Of a stretch of DNA of 26,558 bases, positions 1 through 8,629 are shown piece by piece (within the stretch, counting starts at the first letter, position 1; each line of letters begins with the position of its first letter). The notes beneath the pieces were generated by a model. The model was given only the letters and a program-made list of their open reading frames with translations. It had not been told where the DNA came from and did not search any database. Position numbers and translations under genes: made by a program. Source of the DNA: an uncultured Lachnospiraceae bacterium (lineage in GTDB: Bacteria > Bacillota > Clostridia > Lachnospirales > Lachnospiraceae); the NCBI GenBank assembly GCA_948794795.1, contig CAQGLR010000050.1, positions 1 through 26,558 of the forward strand, given 5' to 3'.

Positions 1-2
1 GA

Positions 3-416
3 GAGGAAGAAAGGTTAAGGGAAGAGGAAAGGTTAAGGGAAGAAGAGAGGTTAAGGGAAGAGGAGAGGTTAAGAGAGGAAGAAAGGTTAAGGGAAGAGGA
101 AAGGTTAAGAGAGGAAGAAAGGTTAAGGGAAGAAGAGAGGTTAAGAGAGGAAGAAAGGTTAAGGGAAGAGGAAAGGTTAAGGGAAGAAGAGAGGTTAAGA
201 GAGGAAGAGAGGTTAAGGGAAGAGGAAAGGTTAAGGGAAGAGGAAAGGTTAAGAGAGGAAGAGAGGTTAAGGGAAGAAGAGAGGTTAAGAGAGGAAGAAA
301 GGTTAAGGGAAGAGGAAAGGTTAAGAGAGGAAGAGAGGTTAAGGGAAGAGGAAAGGTTAAGAGAGGAAGAAAGGTTAAGGGAAGAGGAAAGGTTAAGAGA
401 AGAAGAAAGGTTAAAG
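3..416 (+). repeat. 18-bp in-frame coding minisatellite, 23 units
   Basis: Twenty-three contiguous 18-base units follow the pattern GAR GAR GAR AGG TTA AGR. Units differ only at third positions (GAA/GAG, AGG/AGA), so 22 units all encode EEERLR; the last ends in AAG (Lys). Unit length is constant and the frame is kept throughout. The array continues past the left edge of the window. Confidence 0.95.
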
Positions 417-920
417 GGTGATGATTCTGTGACAGGAAGTGGTGAGGGTATTTTGGATTCTGATTTGCCAACTACTAGGGCATTACATAGTTCGTTTGAT
501 GATATTCTGACTTTGATAGGTGGTGAACAGGACCCTTCGCATTTTGTTTTTGTTGGCAATAGCCCAGAATTAATTACTGGTCTTTCTAAAAGGATTATAA
601 GGGTTATGAAGGAGACTGGCTATATGAGTGTTGGGCGTATTGCAAAGATAAGTGCTGAGAAGTTGAATTCAATGGATATAGGGCAGTTTAAGGAACAGCT
701 CAGGGGTAACTGCCTGCTTATTGATAAAGCAGCTCTGCTTACTGTTCCTACGATAGCAGGGGTATTTGGTATTATGGATGAGTTTTATGGTGATTTTGTT
801 GTTATTCTTGCAGATGAGGGTACTACTCTTGACCAGTTATTCAGGTTTGCACCTGCGCTTGCAAGAAGATTTAAGTATATAATAGATATTAGTGAATATA
901 CAGAGGCTGACTGTAAGTAA
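3..920 (+). CDS. EEERLR-repeat protein with degenerate AAA+-like C-terminal domain (5' partial)
   Basis: The reading frame is open from the window edge and runs unbroken into the part that begins at GTG 429, so 429 is not the true start and the N-terminus lies outside the window. The visible protein has 23 hexapeptides (EEERLR; the last is EEERLK), which should form a highly charged single helix or coiled coil, then about 168 residues of globular sequence. That domain reads like the second half of a CbxX/SpoVK-type AAA+ module: a hydrophobic strand ending in LLIDKAALL at the Walker B position, then VVILADEG, and an FAPALARRF segment resembling the NPGL-x-SRF arginine-finger region. Where Walker A should be there is VGNSPELITG, without GKT/S, so ATP hydrolysis is unlikely. 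The family link is inferred from motif order and the function is unknown. It ends 33 bases before the response regulator with no terminator between, so they may be co-transcribed. Confidence 0.75.
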   Translation, partial: EEERLREEERLREEERLREEERLREEERLREEERLREEERLREEERLREEERLREEERLREEERLREEERLREEERLREEERLREEERLREEERLREEERLREEERLREEERLREEERLREEERLREEERLREEERLKGDDSVTGSGEGILDSDLPTTRALHSSFDDILTLIGGEQDPSHFVFVGNSPELITGLSKRIIRVMKETGYMSVGRIAKISAEKLNSMDIGQFKEQLRGNCLLIDKAALLTVPTIAGVFGIMDEFYGDFVVILADEGTTLDQLFRFAPALARRFKYIIDISEYTEADCK

Positions 921-937
921 TATGGTTGCTGGCTTAT

Positions 938-944
938 AAGGAGG
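938..944 (+). promoter_or_regulatory. Ribosome binding site that decides the response-regulator start
   Basis: AAGGAGG lies 3 bases before a GTG at 948 but 9 bases before the ATG at 954. The spacing favours ATG 954 as the start. Confidence 0.7.
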
Positions 945-953
945 ATTGTGCCA

Positions 954-1631
954 ATGGAATATGACTGCCTGGTTATTGATGATGAGAAACTGCTTGCGGA
1001 CAGTACAGTGGAGTATTTTAACTTGTCTGGTGTTAAGTCAGCCGCTGTGTATGATGCTTTATCATGCCAGAAGTTTTTAAATGATAATACGGCAAGGCTT
1101 TTGCTGCTGGATATTAACCTTGGTGGTGATAGTGGTTTCAAGTTGTGCCAGGAGCTGCGCAAAGAAACGCAGATTCCTATTTTGTTTATTTCTGCCAGGA
1201 CAAGTGATGATGATAAACTGGTTGCTTTTCATATAGGTGGTGATGACTATGTAGAAAAGCCTTATTCTCTTAGCGTCCTGCTTGCAAAGGTAAAAGTTAT
1301 GTTAAAGCGTTTTGGACAGGATACAGGTATAAAGTATTCTGACGGCTGGCTGGCAGTGGATTTTGACTCCAGACAGGTACTGGCAGGGGGAAATCCTGTT
1401 AAACTGACAGCACAGGAGTTTAAATTGTTGTCTTACCTTATAAAAAATGAAAACCGGGTAATTCCCAAACGGGAACTTTTTGAAAAGGTCTGGGAAGATA
1501 AGTTTACAGGTGATGGAACACTTAATGTCCATATACGCAAAATCCGTGAAGCAGTTGAACGTGATCCAGGCAAGCCAGAATATATTATTACAGTGTGGGG
1601 TGATGGTTATAAATTTAGTGGTGGCAGGTAA
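954..1631 (+). CDS. OmpR/PhoB-family response regulator
   Basis: This is a DNA-binding response regulator of 225 aa from ATG 954. The receiver domain (about residues 3-120) has the acidic pair D9-D10, the phospho-acceptor D53 in LLLLDINLGG, S80 in ILFISAR and K102 in EKPY. A winged-helix trans_reg_C domain (about 128-223) follows, ending in the typical TVWGDGYKF hairpin. The stop codon overlaps the start of the kinase gene by one base (TAATG), so the two are translationally coupled. It probably controls the ABC transporter downstream, in front of which lie tandem direct repeats suited to an OmpR-type dimer. The inducing signal cannot be read from the sequence. Confidence 0.93.
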   Translation: MEYDCLVIDDEKLLADSTVEYFNLSGVKSAAVYDALSCQKFLNDNTARLLLLDINLGGDSGFKLCQELRKETQIPILFISARTSDDDKLVAFHIGGDDYVEKPYSLSVLLAKVKVMLKRFGQDTGIKYSDGWLAVDFDSRQVLAGGNPVKLTAQEFKLLSYLIKNENRVIPKRELFEKVWEDKFTGDGTLNVHIRKIREAVERDPGKPEYIITVWGDGYKFSGGR

Positions 1632-2917
1632 TGAAAAGAAAAAGATTTTTTATCAGTTTGTTGTTTGTCTTTTTAGCAGAGGCTGCAGCATTTATGTTTA
1701 TGGTCTTCTGGGATATAGACAGCCCGCAGGATTCTGTGGCAGTAAATGAAGTGTTTATGTCTGTGCAGGATGGATGGGATGACCTGGATAATTATAACAA
1801 CAATACTGGACTTGATTATGTTGTACTGGATATGGATGGAAATGTAAAGTTCAGGACAAGAAAGGGTTTAAGTGAAAGTGTAAATAAGGCCATAATACAT
1901 AGAGATACTATACTTATGATAAATAATGGGAAACAGGCAGCAGGCAGGATTATTATTTATAATAATAGTATAAATGAGTTACAGGAACAGAAGAATAAAA
2001 TCTTGGTATTCCTGCTGGTGGTGTTATCTGTGCAGTGTATTGTTTGTATAGGATATATGTTCTATCTGGAAAATAGAGTAATTAAACCATTTAAGAAATT
2101 AAAAGGTTTTGCTGTACGTATTGCAGCAGGAAATCTTGATTTTCCATTAGAAATGGACAGGTTTAATCTTTTTGGTGCATTTACAGAAAGCTTTGATGTT
2201 ATGCGTGATGAATTGAAAAGGGCAAGAATTGCCGAAGCAAGGGCAGAGGCAGAGAAAAGGGAACTTGTAGCAGAACTGTCACATGATATCAAGACACCAG
2301 TTGCAAGTATTAAGGCGGCTTCGGAACTGGGGCTGCTTCTTGCAGATAGTGATAAAGTAAAAGATAATTACCAGAATATTATCCATAAAGCAGACCAGGT
2401 TAATGCATTAGTGACAAACCTGTTTACAGCAGCATTAGAGGAACTGGATAAGCTTTCAGTAACACCTGTGGAACTGGACAGCACAGAGGTTTTTGAAATG
2501 CTTGGGCGTGCAGATTATCTTGGTTATGCAAGTATACCTGGAATCCCAGGATGCCTGGTTTTTGCAGACAGGCTGCGCCTGCAGCAGGTATTTGATAATC
2601 TTTTTGCTAATTCTTATAAATATGCAGGAACTAAAATAGATGTGACAGCAGACAGAGGCAACAGATACCTTGCTATTATAATTGAAGATTATGGCGGTGG
2701 TGCCAGTGCAGAGGAGCTTCCATTATTAAAAGAAAAGTTTAAGCGTGGAAGTAATACACAAGATATGGATGGTGCAGGTCTTGGGCTTTATCTTTCTGAT
2801 TATTTTATAAGGGAAATGCAAGGGGAACTTGTAATTGAAAACGGACAAAACGGACTGAGGGCAGTAGTTAATATTTTGCTTTGTGGAACAAGCCAGGAGT
2901 GCTCTGGCACTTTATAA
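1631..2917 (+). CDS. Membrane sensor histidine kinase (HAMP, HisKA, HATPase)
   Basis: This 428-aa sensor kinase is the partner of the response regulator. Membrane segment 1 lies at about residues 6-24, followed by an extracytoplasmic domain of about 90 residues, membrane segment 2 at about 118-140, and a HAMP linker beginning VIKPFKKL. The phospho-accepting H-box is SHDIKTPVASI with H218. The ATPase domain has an N-box (FDNLFANSYKYAG), a G1 box (DYGGG) and a G2 box (GAGLGLYLS), so it looks catalytically complete. The sizeable external domain separates it from BceS-type intramembrane-sensing kinases, which have almost no loop. It probably senses an envelope or antimicrobial-peptide stress relieved by the neighbouring transporter; that is inference from context. 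Confidence 0.92.
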   Translation: MKRKRFFISLLFVFLAEAAAFMFMVFWDIDSPQDSVAVNEVFMSVQDGWDDLDNYNNNTGLDYVVLDMDGNVKFRTRKGLSESVNKAIIHRDTILMINNGKQAAGRIIIYNNSINELQEQKNKILVFLLVVLSVQCIVCIGYMFYLENRVIKPFKKLKGFAVRIAAGNLDFPLEMDRFNLFGAFTESFDVMRDELKRARIAEARAEAEKRELVAELSHDIKTPVASIKAASELGLLLADSDKVKDNYQNIIHKADQVNALVTNLFTAALEELDKLSVTPVELDSTEVFEMLGRADYLGYASIPGIPGCLVFADRLRLQQVFDNLFANSYKYAGTKIDVTADRGNRYLAIIIEDYGGGASAEELPLLKEKFKRGSNTQDMDGAGLGLYLSDYFIREMQGELVIENGQNGLRAVVNILLCGTSQECSGTL

Positions 2918-2921
2918 ATGT

Positions 2922-2960
2922 TTTAAGGAATATTTAAGGTTTGTCTAAAGACATTTAAGA
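2922..2960 (+). promoter_or_regulatory. Tandem direct repeats, likely response-regulator operator
   Basis: Between the kinase and the ABC operon are TTTAAGG (2922), TTTAAGG (2933), TCTAAAG (2944) and TTTAAGA (2954), spaced 11, 11 and 10 bases apart. OmpR/PhoB-family regulators bind tandem half-sites at about one helical turn. The repeats overlap the predicted promoter of the transporter genes. Confidence 0.55.
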
Positions 2961-2976
2961 ATTGGGAAAGTAAAAT
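2948..2976 (+). promoter_or_regulatory. Possible promoter of the ABC transporter operon
   Basis: AAGACA (2948-2953) and TAAAAT (2971-2976) are separated by 17 bases. The -35 is weak and is overlapped by the direct repeats, as expected for an activated promoter. Confidence 0.4.
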
Positions 2977-3037
2977 AAACCTTGAAAAAAAGCCTGGTGC
3001 AATTTTACAGCCAGACAGAATTTTGGAGGTGTTATTT

Positions 3038-3796
3038 ATGAAAGAAGTATTATTAAGGACAGAAAAATTAAGTAAAACTTTCTCAAATGGCGGGCAGCTG
3101 CAGCATGTCTTAAAAAATATAGACCTGGAACTTTATAAAGGTGATTTTACTGTTATTATGGGAGCAAGCGGTGCAGGGAAATCTACACTTTTATATGCTC
3201 TTTCTGGTATGGATACGCCATCTTTAGGCAAGATTACATTTGGTAATGAGGTTATTTCAAGTTATAGCTCTGATGAGCTTGCAGTATTCAGAAGAAAACA
3301 CTGTGGGTTTGTGTTCCAGCAGATTTACCTGCTTGATGGCATGAGTGTTATGGATAATGTACTTGCTGCTGGACTTTTAAACAGTAAGGATAAGAAAAAG
3401 ATTGTAGAATATGCCAAAGAATTATTCCAGGCAGTAGATATTCCTGAAGAAACACAGAATAAATTTCCTGCACAGATTTCTGGAGGGGAGTCACAGCGTG
3501 CAGGTATTGTGAGGGCACTTGTTAATTCACCTGGGATTCTTTTTGCAGATGAGCCTACAGGAGCTTTAAATTCAAAGACAGGGCTTGATGTCCTTAATAC
3601 ACTTACAGAATTTAACGGACGGGGACAGAGTATAGTTATGGTAACACATGACATGCGCTCTGCCAGGCGTGGGAACCGTATTTTATATTTAAAGGATGGT
3701 TCAGTTCTTGGAGAGTGTAATTTAGGCAGATATGTACATGGTGATAAAGAGCGGCATGAGAAGCTCGCCACATTTTTAACAGAAATGGGGTGGTAA
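3038..3796 (+). CDS. ABC transporter ATPase (MacB/LolD/BceA type)
   Basis: This is the cytoplasmic ATP-binding subunit of an FtsX-type transporter, 252 aa. ATG 3038 is chosen because GGAGG (3025-3029) lies 8 bases upstream; an in-frame TTG at 3023 overlaps that site. Visible motifs are Walker A GASGAGKST (residues 42-50), Q-loop FVFQQIYLL, the ABC signature as ISGGESQRAG (usual form LSGGQQQR), Walker B ILFADEPTGAL, the D-loop and the switch histidine in VTHD. The permease starts one base after its stop. Transporters of this class next to two-component systems commonly export or detoxify antimicrobial peptides, which is the most likely role, though the substrate is not readable. Confidence 0.93.
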   Translation: MKEVLLRTEKLSKTFSNGGQLQHVLKNIDLELYKGDFTVIMGASGAGKSTLLYALSGMDTPSLGKITFGNEVISSYSSDELAVFRRKHCGFVFQQIYLLDGMSVMDNVLAAGLLNSKDKKKIVEYAKELFQAVDIPEETQNKFPAQISGGESQRAGIVRALVNSPGILFADEPTGALNSKTGLDVLNTLTEFNGRGQSIVMVTHDMRSARRGNRILYLKDGSVLGECNLGRYVHGDKERHEKLATFLTEMGW

Positions 3797-3797
3797 T

Positions 3798-6143
3798 ATG
3801 AAAAGAAGTTTTCTTATTGCACGTTCTAACCTGCGCAGGGCAAAAGGGCAGATGGCAGTAATTAGTGTTTTACTTTTGCTTGCCGCACTTATGCTTAACT
3901 TAAGCCTTATGCTTATTATGGATTATAAGCAGAATTTTGACCGTTGCCATGATAAATTAAATGATGGGCATGTTACACTGGTGCTTAATGATGATAGTAA
4001 AGAAATACGGGATTTTGTTACAGAAACACTTGAAAATGACAGCCGTACCATACAATACCAAATAGAAAATTCACTGTGTATGGCTGGCTCTTTTGGATAT
4101 AATAATGCGGAATTAAGCCTGAATTTGGTTGCCCTTGAAAAAGAAACAGCTTTAAAACGTTCCGTTGGAAGAGCTGAAATTGTTGAAGACAGCAGATTGG
4201 AAAGTGGTGTATACCTTCCCGTAATTTATAATTCCAGTGAAGATATTGCTCCTGGCAGTACAATTGATATTACAATTGGCAGTGATACAGTTATAAATTA
4301 TACGGTCTGTGGATTTTTTAATAATGCAATGGCAGGTTCACATAATTGTATCTTAACTGAAATATTATTTACAGCAGATAAATATGAGGAACTGGCAGAT
4401 AAAAAGCTTGCTGCCAGGGGTACGCTGGTTTCAGTGCGCATGGATGATAAAACAAATAGTGAGTATTTTGAGGCAGACCTGAAAAATGCTATATTAGAAA
4501 AATATCCTGCTGCTAGTATTTTAAGTAATTCCTATACGCTGGTTTACAGCAGCCGTTATATTTCGCAGATGATTTGTTCAGCAATTATCAGTGCTATGGC
4601 TGCTTTTGTGGCTTTAATTTCCTTAGTAGTGATTACATCCAATATTTCTAATTATATACAGAAAAATATGAAAAACCTGGGTGCATTAAAAGCAATAGGA
4701 TATAGAAGCAGACAGGTTATTATGGTATTTTTATTGCAGTTCCTAAGCATAACATTAATTGCAGTTACCATAGGTACAGGGCTTTCATATTGCCTGTTTC
4801 CAGCCCTGAATACTATGATGGCAGACCAGACAGGTATCCCATATGATGTGCATTTCCTGCCTGTACCTTCTTTGCTGTCAGTTCTAAGCTTGTGTGGTAT
4901 GGTAGCACTTGCTGTTTATATGGCATCACACAGGATACGGAACATAGAACCAGTTACTGCACTTAGGCAAGGTGTACTGACACATAGCTTTAAACGTAAC
5001 CATGTTCCACTGGAACATACAAAAGTACCACTGTCATTTGCCCTTGCACTTAAGACAACATTTGCCGGGATAAAACAGAATATCACTATATGCCTTACAA
5101 TGCTTGTACTTTCCCTTATTATAGTATTTTCGGGGGTTATGCTGGAGAATGTTATTTTTGACACAGAACCATTTATTAATATGATAGTAGGAGAAACAGC
5201 AGACTCTTCTATTAATGTGGATATAAAACAGGAAAAAGAGCTTATAAAGATACTTAAAGAAGATACCCGTGTGGAGAAAGCATATTTGTACCATATGGAA
5301 GAAGTACGCCATGTAGGAGGTATTTCACTTCTGGTTATCTTGTCAGATAATTTTATGGATTTGAATAACCAGGATTTATTTATTAAGGGAAGATTTCCTA
5401 AATATAATAATGAAGTGGCAATAGGGGCAAGATATGCAAAGGATAAGGGGATTAGAATTGGGGAAGAAATTACACTTGAGGCATATGGTAAAGAGGCGGT
5501 GTATCTTGTCACTGGTTTTACCCAGAATTCCAACTTTTTAGGGAAAGACTGTATGATGACAAGGGATGGATATAAATGTATGGCAGAACCAAAAGGCGCA
5601 AGCTATTATCTTAATATTAGAGATGGTGTTGATATAGATAAATTTAATGAAGAAATAAGCAGCCATTTTGGAAATGGGATTTATACAATTAATATACATT
5701 CAAATATAAAAAGCGGAAGTGCAGTATATGTTTCACTTATGTCAGTTATTGTAATTGTTATTTTGTCTGTAAGTGTAATAATTATATTATTTGTATTATA
5801 TATTCTGGTAAGGACTTTATTAAATAATAAAAAACATGACTATGGTGTTATGAAAGCCATTGGCTTTACTACAAGGCAGCTTATGTTACAGACAGCACTT
5901 AGTTTTATGCCAGCTGCTATAATTTCAGCTGTGGCTGGGATTATTATAAGTAAAATTATAATTAATCCGTTGCTTTCTGTATTTCTTAGCGGGATTGGAA
6001 TTGTGAAGTGTAATTATTCTGTATCTGCTGGGTTTATTACAACAGCAGGTACAGGCATGGTTCTGGCTGCATTTGGAATTGCCTGTCTGCTTTCTATAAA
6101 AATTAAGAAAATTGTACCAGAGAAATTACTATCAACAGAATAA
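3798..6143 (+). CDS. FtsX-family ABC transporter permease
   Basis: The 781-aa membrane subunit pairs with the preceding ATPase. I count about eight membrane helices: one near the N-terminus (about 17-38), an extracytoplasmic domain of about 220 residues, three helices at about 257-375, one at about 428-448, a second external domain of about 190 residues, then three helices at about 645-770. Two FtsX domains are therefore present, each ending in a hydrophobic three-helix bundle with the conserved N-K-K-x-x-x-x-x-x-K-A-I-G coupling stretch (NMKNLGALKAIGY and KHDYGVMKAIGF). Two full external domains fit a duplicated-FtsX exporter rather than MacB or BceB, which have one large loop. Role by context: antimicrobial or envelope-stress transport. 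Confidence 0.9.
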   Translation: MKRSFLIARSNLRRAKGQMAVISVLLLLAALMLNLSLMLIMDYKQNFDRCHDKLNDGHVTLVLNDDSKEIRDFVTETLENDSRTIQYQIENSLCMAGSFGYNNAELSLNLVALEKETALKRSVGRAEIVEDSRLESGVYLPVIYNSSEDIAPGSTIDITIGSDTVINYTVCGFFNNAMAGSHNCILTEILFTADKYEELADKKLAARGTLVSVRMDDKTNSEYFEADLKNAILEKYPAASILSNSYTLVYSSRYISQMICSAIISAMAAFVALISLVVITSNISNYIQKNMKNLGALKAIGYRSRQVIMVFLLQFLSITLIAVTIGTGLSYCLFPALNTMMADQTGIPYDVHFLPVPSLLSVLSLCGMVALAVYMASHRIRNIEPVTALRQGVLTHSFKRNHVPLEHTKVPLSFALALKTTFAGIKQNITICLTMLVLSLIIVFSGVMLENVIFDTEPFINMIVGETADSSINVDIKQEKELIKILKEDTRVEKAYLYHMEEVRHVGGISLLVILSDNFMDLNNQDLFIKGRFPKYNNEVAIGARYAKDKGIRIGEEITLEAYGKEAVYLVTGFTQNSNFLGKDCMMTRDGYKCMAEPKGASYYLNIRDGVDIDKFNEEISSHFGNGIYTINIHSNIKSGSAVYVSLMSVIVIVILSVSVIIILFVLYILVRTLLNNKKHDYGVMKAIGFTTRQLMLQTALSFMPAAIISAVAGIIISKIIINPLLSVFLSGIGIVKCNYSVSAGFITTAGTGMVLAAFGIACLLSIKIKKIVPEKLLSTE

Positions 6144-6191
6144 TTATAACCTGGTAATGAAATTTATTTGTAAAGCTGGTAAAAAAATCTG

Positions 6192-6219
6192 TTAAAGAAT
6201 ATGGTTTATGTGTTATTAT
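6192..6219 (+). promoter_or_regulatory. Promoter of the ppaC operon (extended -10)
   Basis: TTAAAG (6192-6197) and TATTAT (6214-6219) are 16 bases apart, and TG at 6211-6212 makes an extended -10. It leaves a leader of about 90 bases before ppaC. Confidence 0.5.
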
Positions 6220-6261
6220 ATAGGAGATACCTCTGTTTTATATGAGGGGCAGCTTGTCCAT

Positions 6262-6283
6262 ACAGGACGCCGTGGTGTCCTGT
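6262..6283 (+). other. Stem-loop in the ppaC leader
   Basis: ACAGGAC (6262-6268) pairs with GTCCTGT (6277-6283), and the stem extends inward by a G-T and a C-G pair. An upstream TGTCC could pair with the same AGGAC, giving an alternative fold. No U-tract follows, so it is not a simple terminator. I do not recognise a known riboswitch class. Confidence 0.5.
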
Positions 6284-6316
6284 AATCTGCAATAATGAGA
6301 AAGGAGCTGGAATATA

Positions 6317-7969
6317 TTGGATTCAGACAGAATAGTAAATGTTATTGGACATATAAACCCTGATACAGATTCAGTTTGTTCTGCTATTGCATATGCGAAA
6401 CTGAAACGTGAAATAACAGGCAGGAGATATGTTGCAAAACGTGCAGGACAGATTAATTCCGAAACAGATTTTGTGCTTAAGCGCTTTGGTATACCGGCGC
6501 CAGATTATATGGGGGATGTAAGGACACAGGTTATTGATATTGATGTTGAAAGGGTAAAAGGGGTTGGAGAAGATATTTCCCTGAAAAAAGCATGGGAAGT
6601 TATGAAGACAGATATGTTACAGACACTTCCAATAGTAGACAGCTTTAAGAAACTTACAGGGCTTATAACAATCCAGGATATAGCCAAGTCGTATATGGAT
6701 GTATATGACAGCAGGATTATAGCTACTGCAAGGACTCCATACAGCAATATAATAGAAACCCTTGGAGGAGAAATGGTGTATGGTAATCCTGATGAAAGGA
6801 TTGAATCAGGTAAATGCCTTATAGCAGCTGCCAATCCTGACCTTATGGAGAGTTATATTGAACAGGGTGATATAGTAATACTTGGAAACAGGTATGAGTC
6901 ACAGTTATGTGCCATTGAAATGGGGGCAAAGTGTATAATAGTATGTGATGGTTCAATGGTATCATATACCATTACAAAACTTGCTGAAAATAAAGACTGC
7001 TTTATAATAAAGACGCCTTATGATACATTTACTGCATCACGTCTTATAAACCAGAGCATACCAATTAAATTCTTTATGAAGAGCGAGCATATTTTAACAT
7101 TTGGGCTTGGAGAATATGTAGATGATATACGTGAAGTAATGGCAAAGAAGAGATACAGGGATTTTCCTATACTTGACTGGAATGGCAATTATTATGGGAT
7201 GATTTCCCGCAGAAGCCTTCTGGGTGCCCGTAAAAAGAAAATTATACTTGTTGACCACAATGAACCTTCACAGTCAGTAGATGGAATAGAAGAAGCAGAG
7301 CTAATTGAAATTATAGACCATCACCGCATAGGTTCAATAGAAACTATGGGACCTGTATTTTTCAGGAACCAGCCATTAGGATGTACAGCAACAATAATTT
7401 ACCAGATGTACTATGAAGCAGGTGTCAAGGTTCCAGAGGATATAGCAGGGCTTTTATGTTCTGCTATATTGTCAGATACACTTATATACCGTTCACCAAC
7501 ATGTACAGAAACAGATAGGAAGGCAGCAGAAGAACTTGCTGTAATAGCTGGTATAGATGCAGAAAAATATGCCTCAGAGATGTTTGCCGCAGGAAGCAAC
7601 CTGGCTTCCAAATCCCCAGAAGAAATATTTTACCAGGATTTTAAGAAATTTGTTGTAGGTGAAACAACATTCGGAGTAGGGCAGATTACATCAATGACAC
7701 ATACAGAACTTGAATCTATAAAAGTTAAACTTGTGCCATATATGCAGAAAGCATTATCAGACCATGATGTTTCAATGATTTTCTTTATGCTTACAGATAT
7801 AATGCAGGCAGATACAGAGCTTTTATATGCAGGCAGCGGGGCAAAAGAACTGGCAGAAGCAGCTTTCCACCAGGAAGGGAATGAAGAAAGCATAATCCTT
7901 AAAAATATAGTGTCACGTAAAAAGCAGATTATTCCAGCTATGATGATTGAATTACAGGAGGAAATATAA
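6317..7969 (+). CDS. ppaC: Manganese-dependent inorganic pyrophosphatase with CBS/DRTGG insert
   Basis: This family II (DHH superfamily) pyrophosphatase hydrolyses PPi to two phosphates in the cytoplasm. It starts at TTG 6317 with AAGGAG 10 bases upstream. Metal and catalytic motifs are GHINPDTDS (H12, D16, D18), LVDHNE (D313, H314) and DHHRIG (D334-H336). The C-terminal DHHA2 domain ends with SRKKQIIP. At 550 aa it is much longer than the roughly 310-aa minimal enzyme because two CBS motifs (around 75-125 and 255-300) flank a DRTGG-like domain. In characterised clostridial homologues this insert binds adenine nucleotides and regulates activity. Its stop overlaps the start of the HAD gene (TAATG), so they are co-translated. 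Confidence 0.95.
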   Translation: MDSDRIVNVIGHINPDTDSVCSAIAYAKLKREITGRRYVAKRAGQINSETDFVLKRFGIPAPDYMGDVRTQVIDIDVERVKGVGEDISLKKAWEVMKTDMLQTLPIVDSFKKLTGLITIQDIAKSYMDVYDSRIIATARTPYSNIIETLGGEMVYGNPDERIESGKCLIAAANPDLMESYIEQGDIVILGNRYESQLCAIEMGAKCIIVCDGSMVSYTITKLAENKDCFIIKTPYDTFTASRLINQSIPIKFFMKSEHILTFGLGEYVDDIREVMAKKRYRDFPILDWNGNYYGMISRRSLLGARKKKIILVDHNEPSQSVDGIEEAELIEIIDHHRIGSIETMGPVFFRNQPLGCTATIIYQMYYEAGVKVPEDIAGLLCSAILSDTLIYRSPTCTETDRKAAEELAVIAGIDAEKYASEMFAAGSNLASKSPEEIFYQDFKKFVVGETTFGVGQITSMTHTELESIKVKLVPYMQKALSDHDVSMIFFMLTDIMQADTELLYAGSGAKELAEAAFHQEGNEESIILKNIVSRKKQIIPAMMIELQEEI

Positions 7970-8565
7970 TGATAAAAAATATTATATTTGATGTTGGTGA
8001 TGTATTACTGGAATACAGATGGAAAGACATGCTTAAAGACTATGGCCTGCCAGATGATGAAGCATATAAAGTAGGAAAACTTATGTTTAACGATAACCTG
8101 TGGCATGAGTTTGACCTTGCAAATATGACACATGATGAAATAGTAGGCCAGTATCTTAAAAATTATCCAGATTATGCAGAAGTAATGCAGTGGTTTATGA
8201 CACATGGGGAATTAATGCATGTAAAACGTGAAGATGTATGGGAAAAAGCCCAGAAGTTAAAAGAAAAAGGATATGGAATATATATACTTTCTAATTATTC
8301 ACAGGAGCTTTTTGAAAAGCATACAAAAGATGCACCATTTATCAGTATTGCAGATGGAGTTGTGGTTTCATACCAGATACATATAACTAAACCAGATGAG
8401 AAGATTTACCAATACCTGCTTGATAAATATAACCTCAAAGCAGAAGAATGTATTTTCTTTGATGACAGGGAGGAAAATACTGAAGCTGCCAGGAAACTTG
8501 GAATAGAAGCAGTAACCGTTACATCAAAAGAGTTTCTTTTAGATGAACTGGATAAATTATTGTAG
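7969..8565 (+). CDS. HAD-superfamily hydrolase (YihX-like)
   Basis: This is a 198-aa HAD subfamily IA phosphatase-like protein. Motif I is IIFDVGDVLLEY with nucleophile D8; motif II is the serine in YILSNYS; motif III is the lysine in ITKPDEKIY; motif IV is IFFDDREEN. A helical cap sits between residues about 15 and 95. The position two after the nucleophile is Gly, as in FD(V/L)GNV-type members such as YihX, a sugar-phosphate phosphatase. It overlaps ppaC by one base. The substrate is unknown; a phosphate-handling role beside pyrophosphatase is only a contextual guess. Confidence 0.85.
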   Translation: MIKNIIFDVGDVLLEYRWKDMLKDYGLPDDEAYKVGKLMFNDNLWHEFDLANMTHDEIVGQYLKNYPDYAEVMQWFMTHGELMHVKREDVWEKAQKLKEKGYGIYILSNYSQELFEKHTKDAPFISIADGVVVSYQIHITKPDEKIYQYLLDKYNLKAEECIFFDDREENTEAARKLGIEAVTVTSKEFLLDELDKLL

Positions 8566-8629
8566 ATGTACATATACTACAAAAAAGCATAATAAATATT
8601 TTGCAAAATATGGAAAGGAAGGAATTATA

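Noticed and set aside
3..416. CRISPR-like array at the left edge
   Set aside because: Units are contiguous 18-mers with no spacers and stay in one reading frame; it is a coding tandem repeat.
4916..5533. Long minus-strand open frame opposite the permease
   Set aside because: It is a shadow of the FtsX permease gene, lacking a ribosome binding site and any recognisable domain.
8600..8617. Palindrome ATATTTTGCAAAATAT as an operator for the thioredoxin gene
   Set aside because: It is A/T-rich, has no promoter next to it, and lies between co-directional genes; too weak to call.
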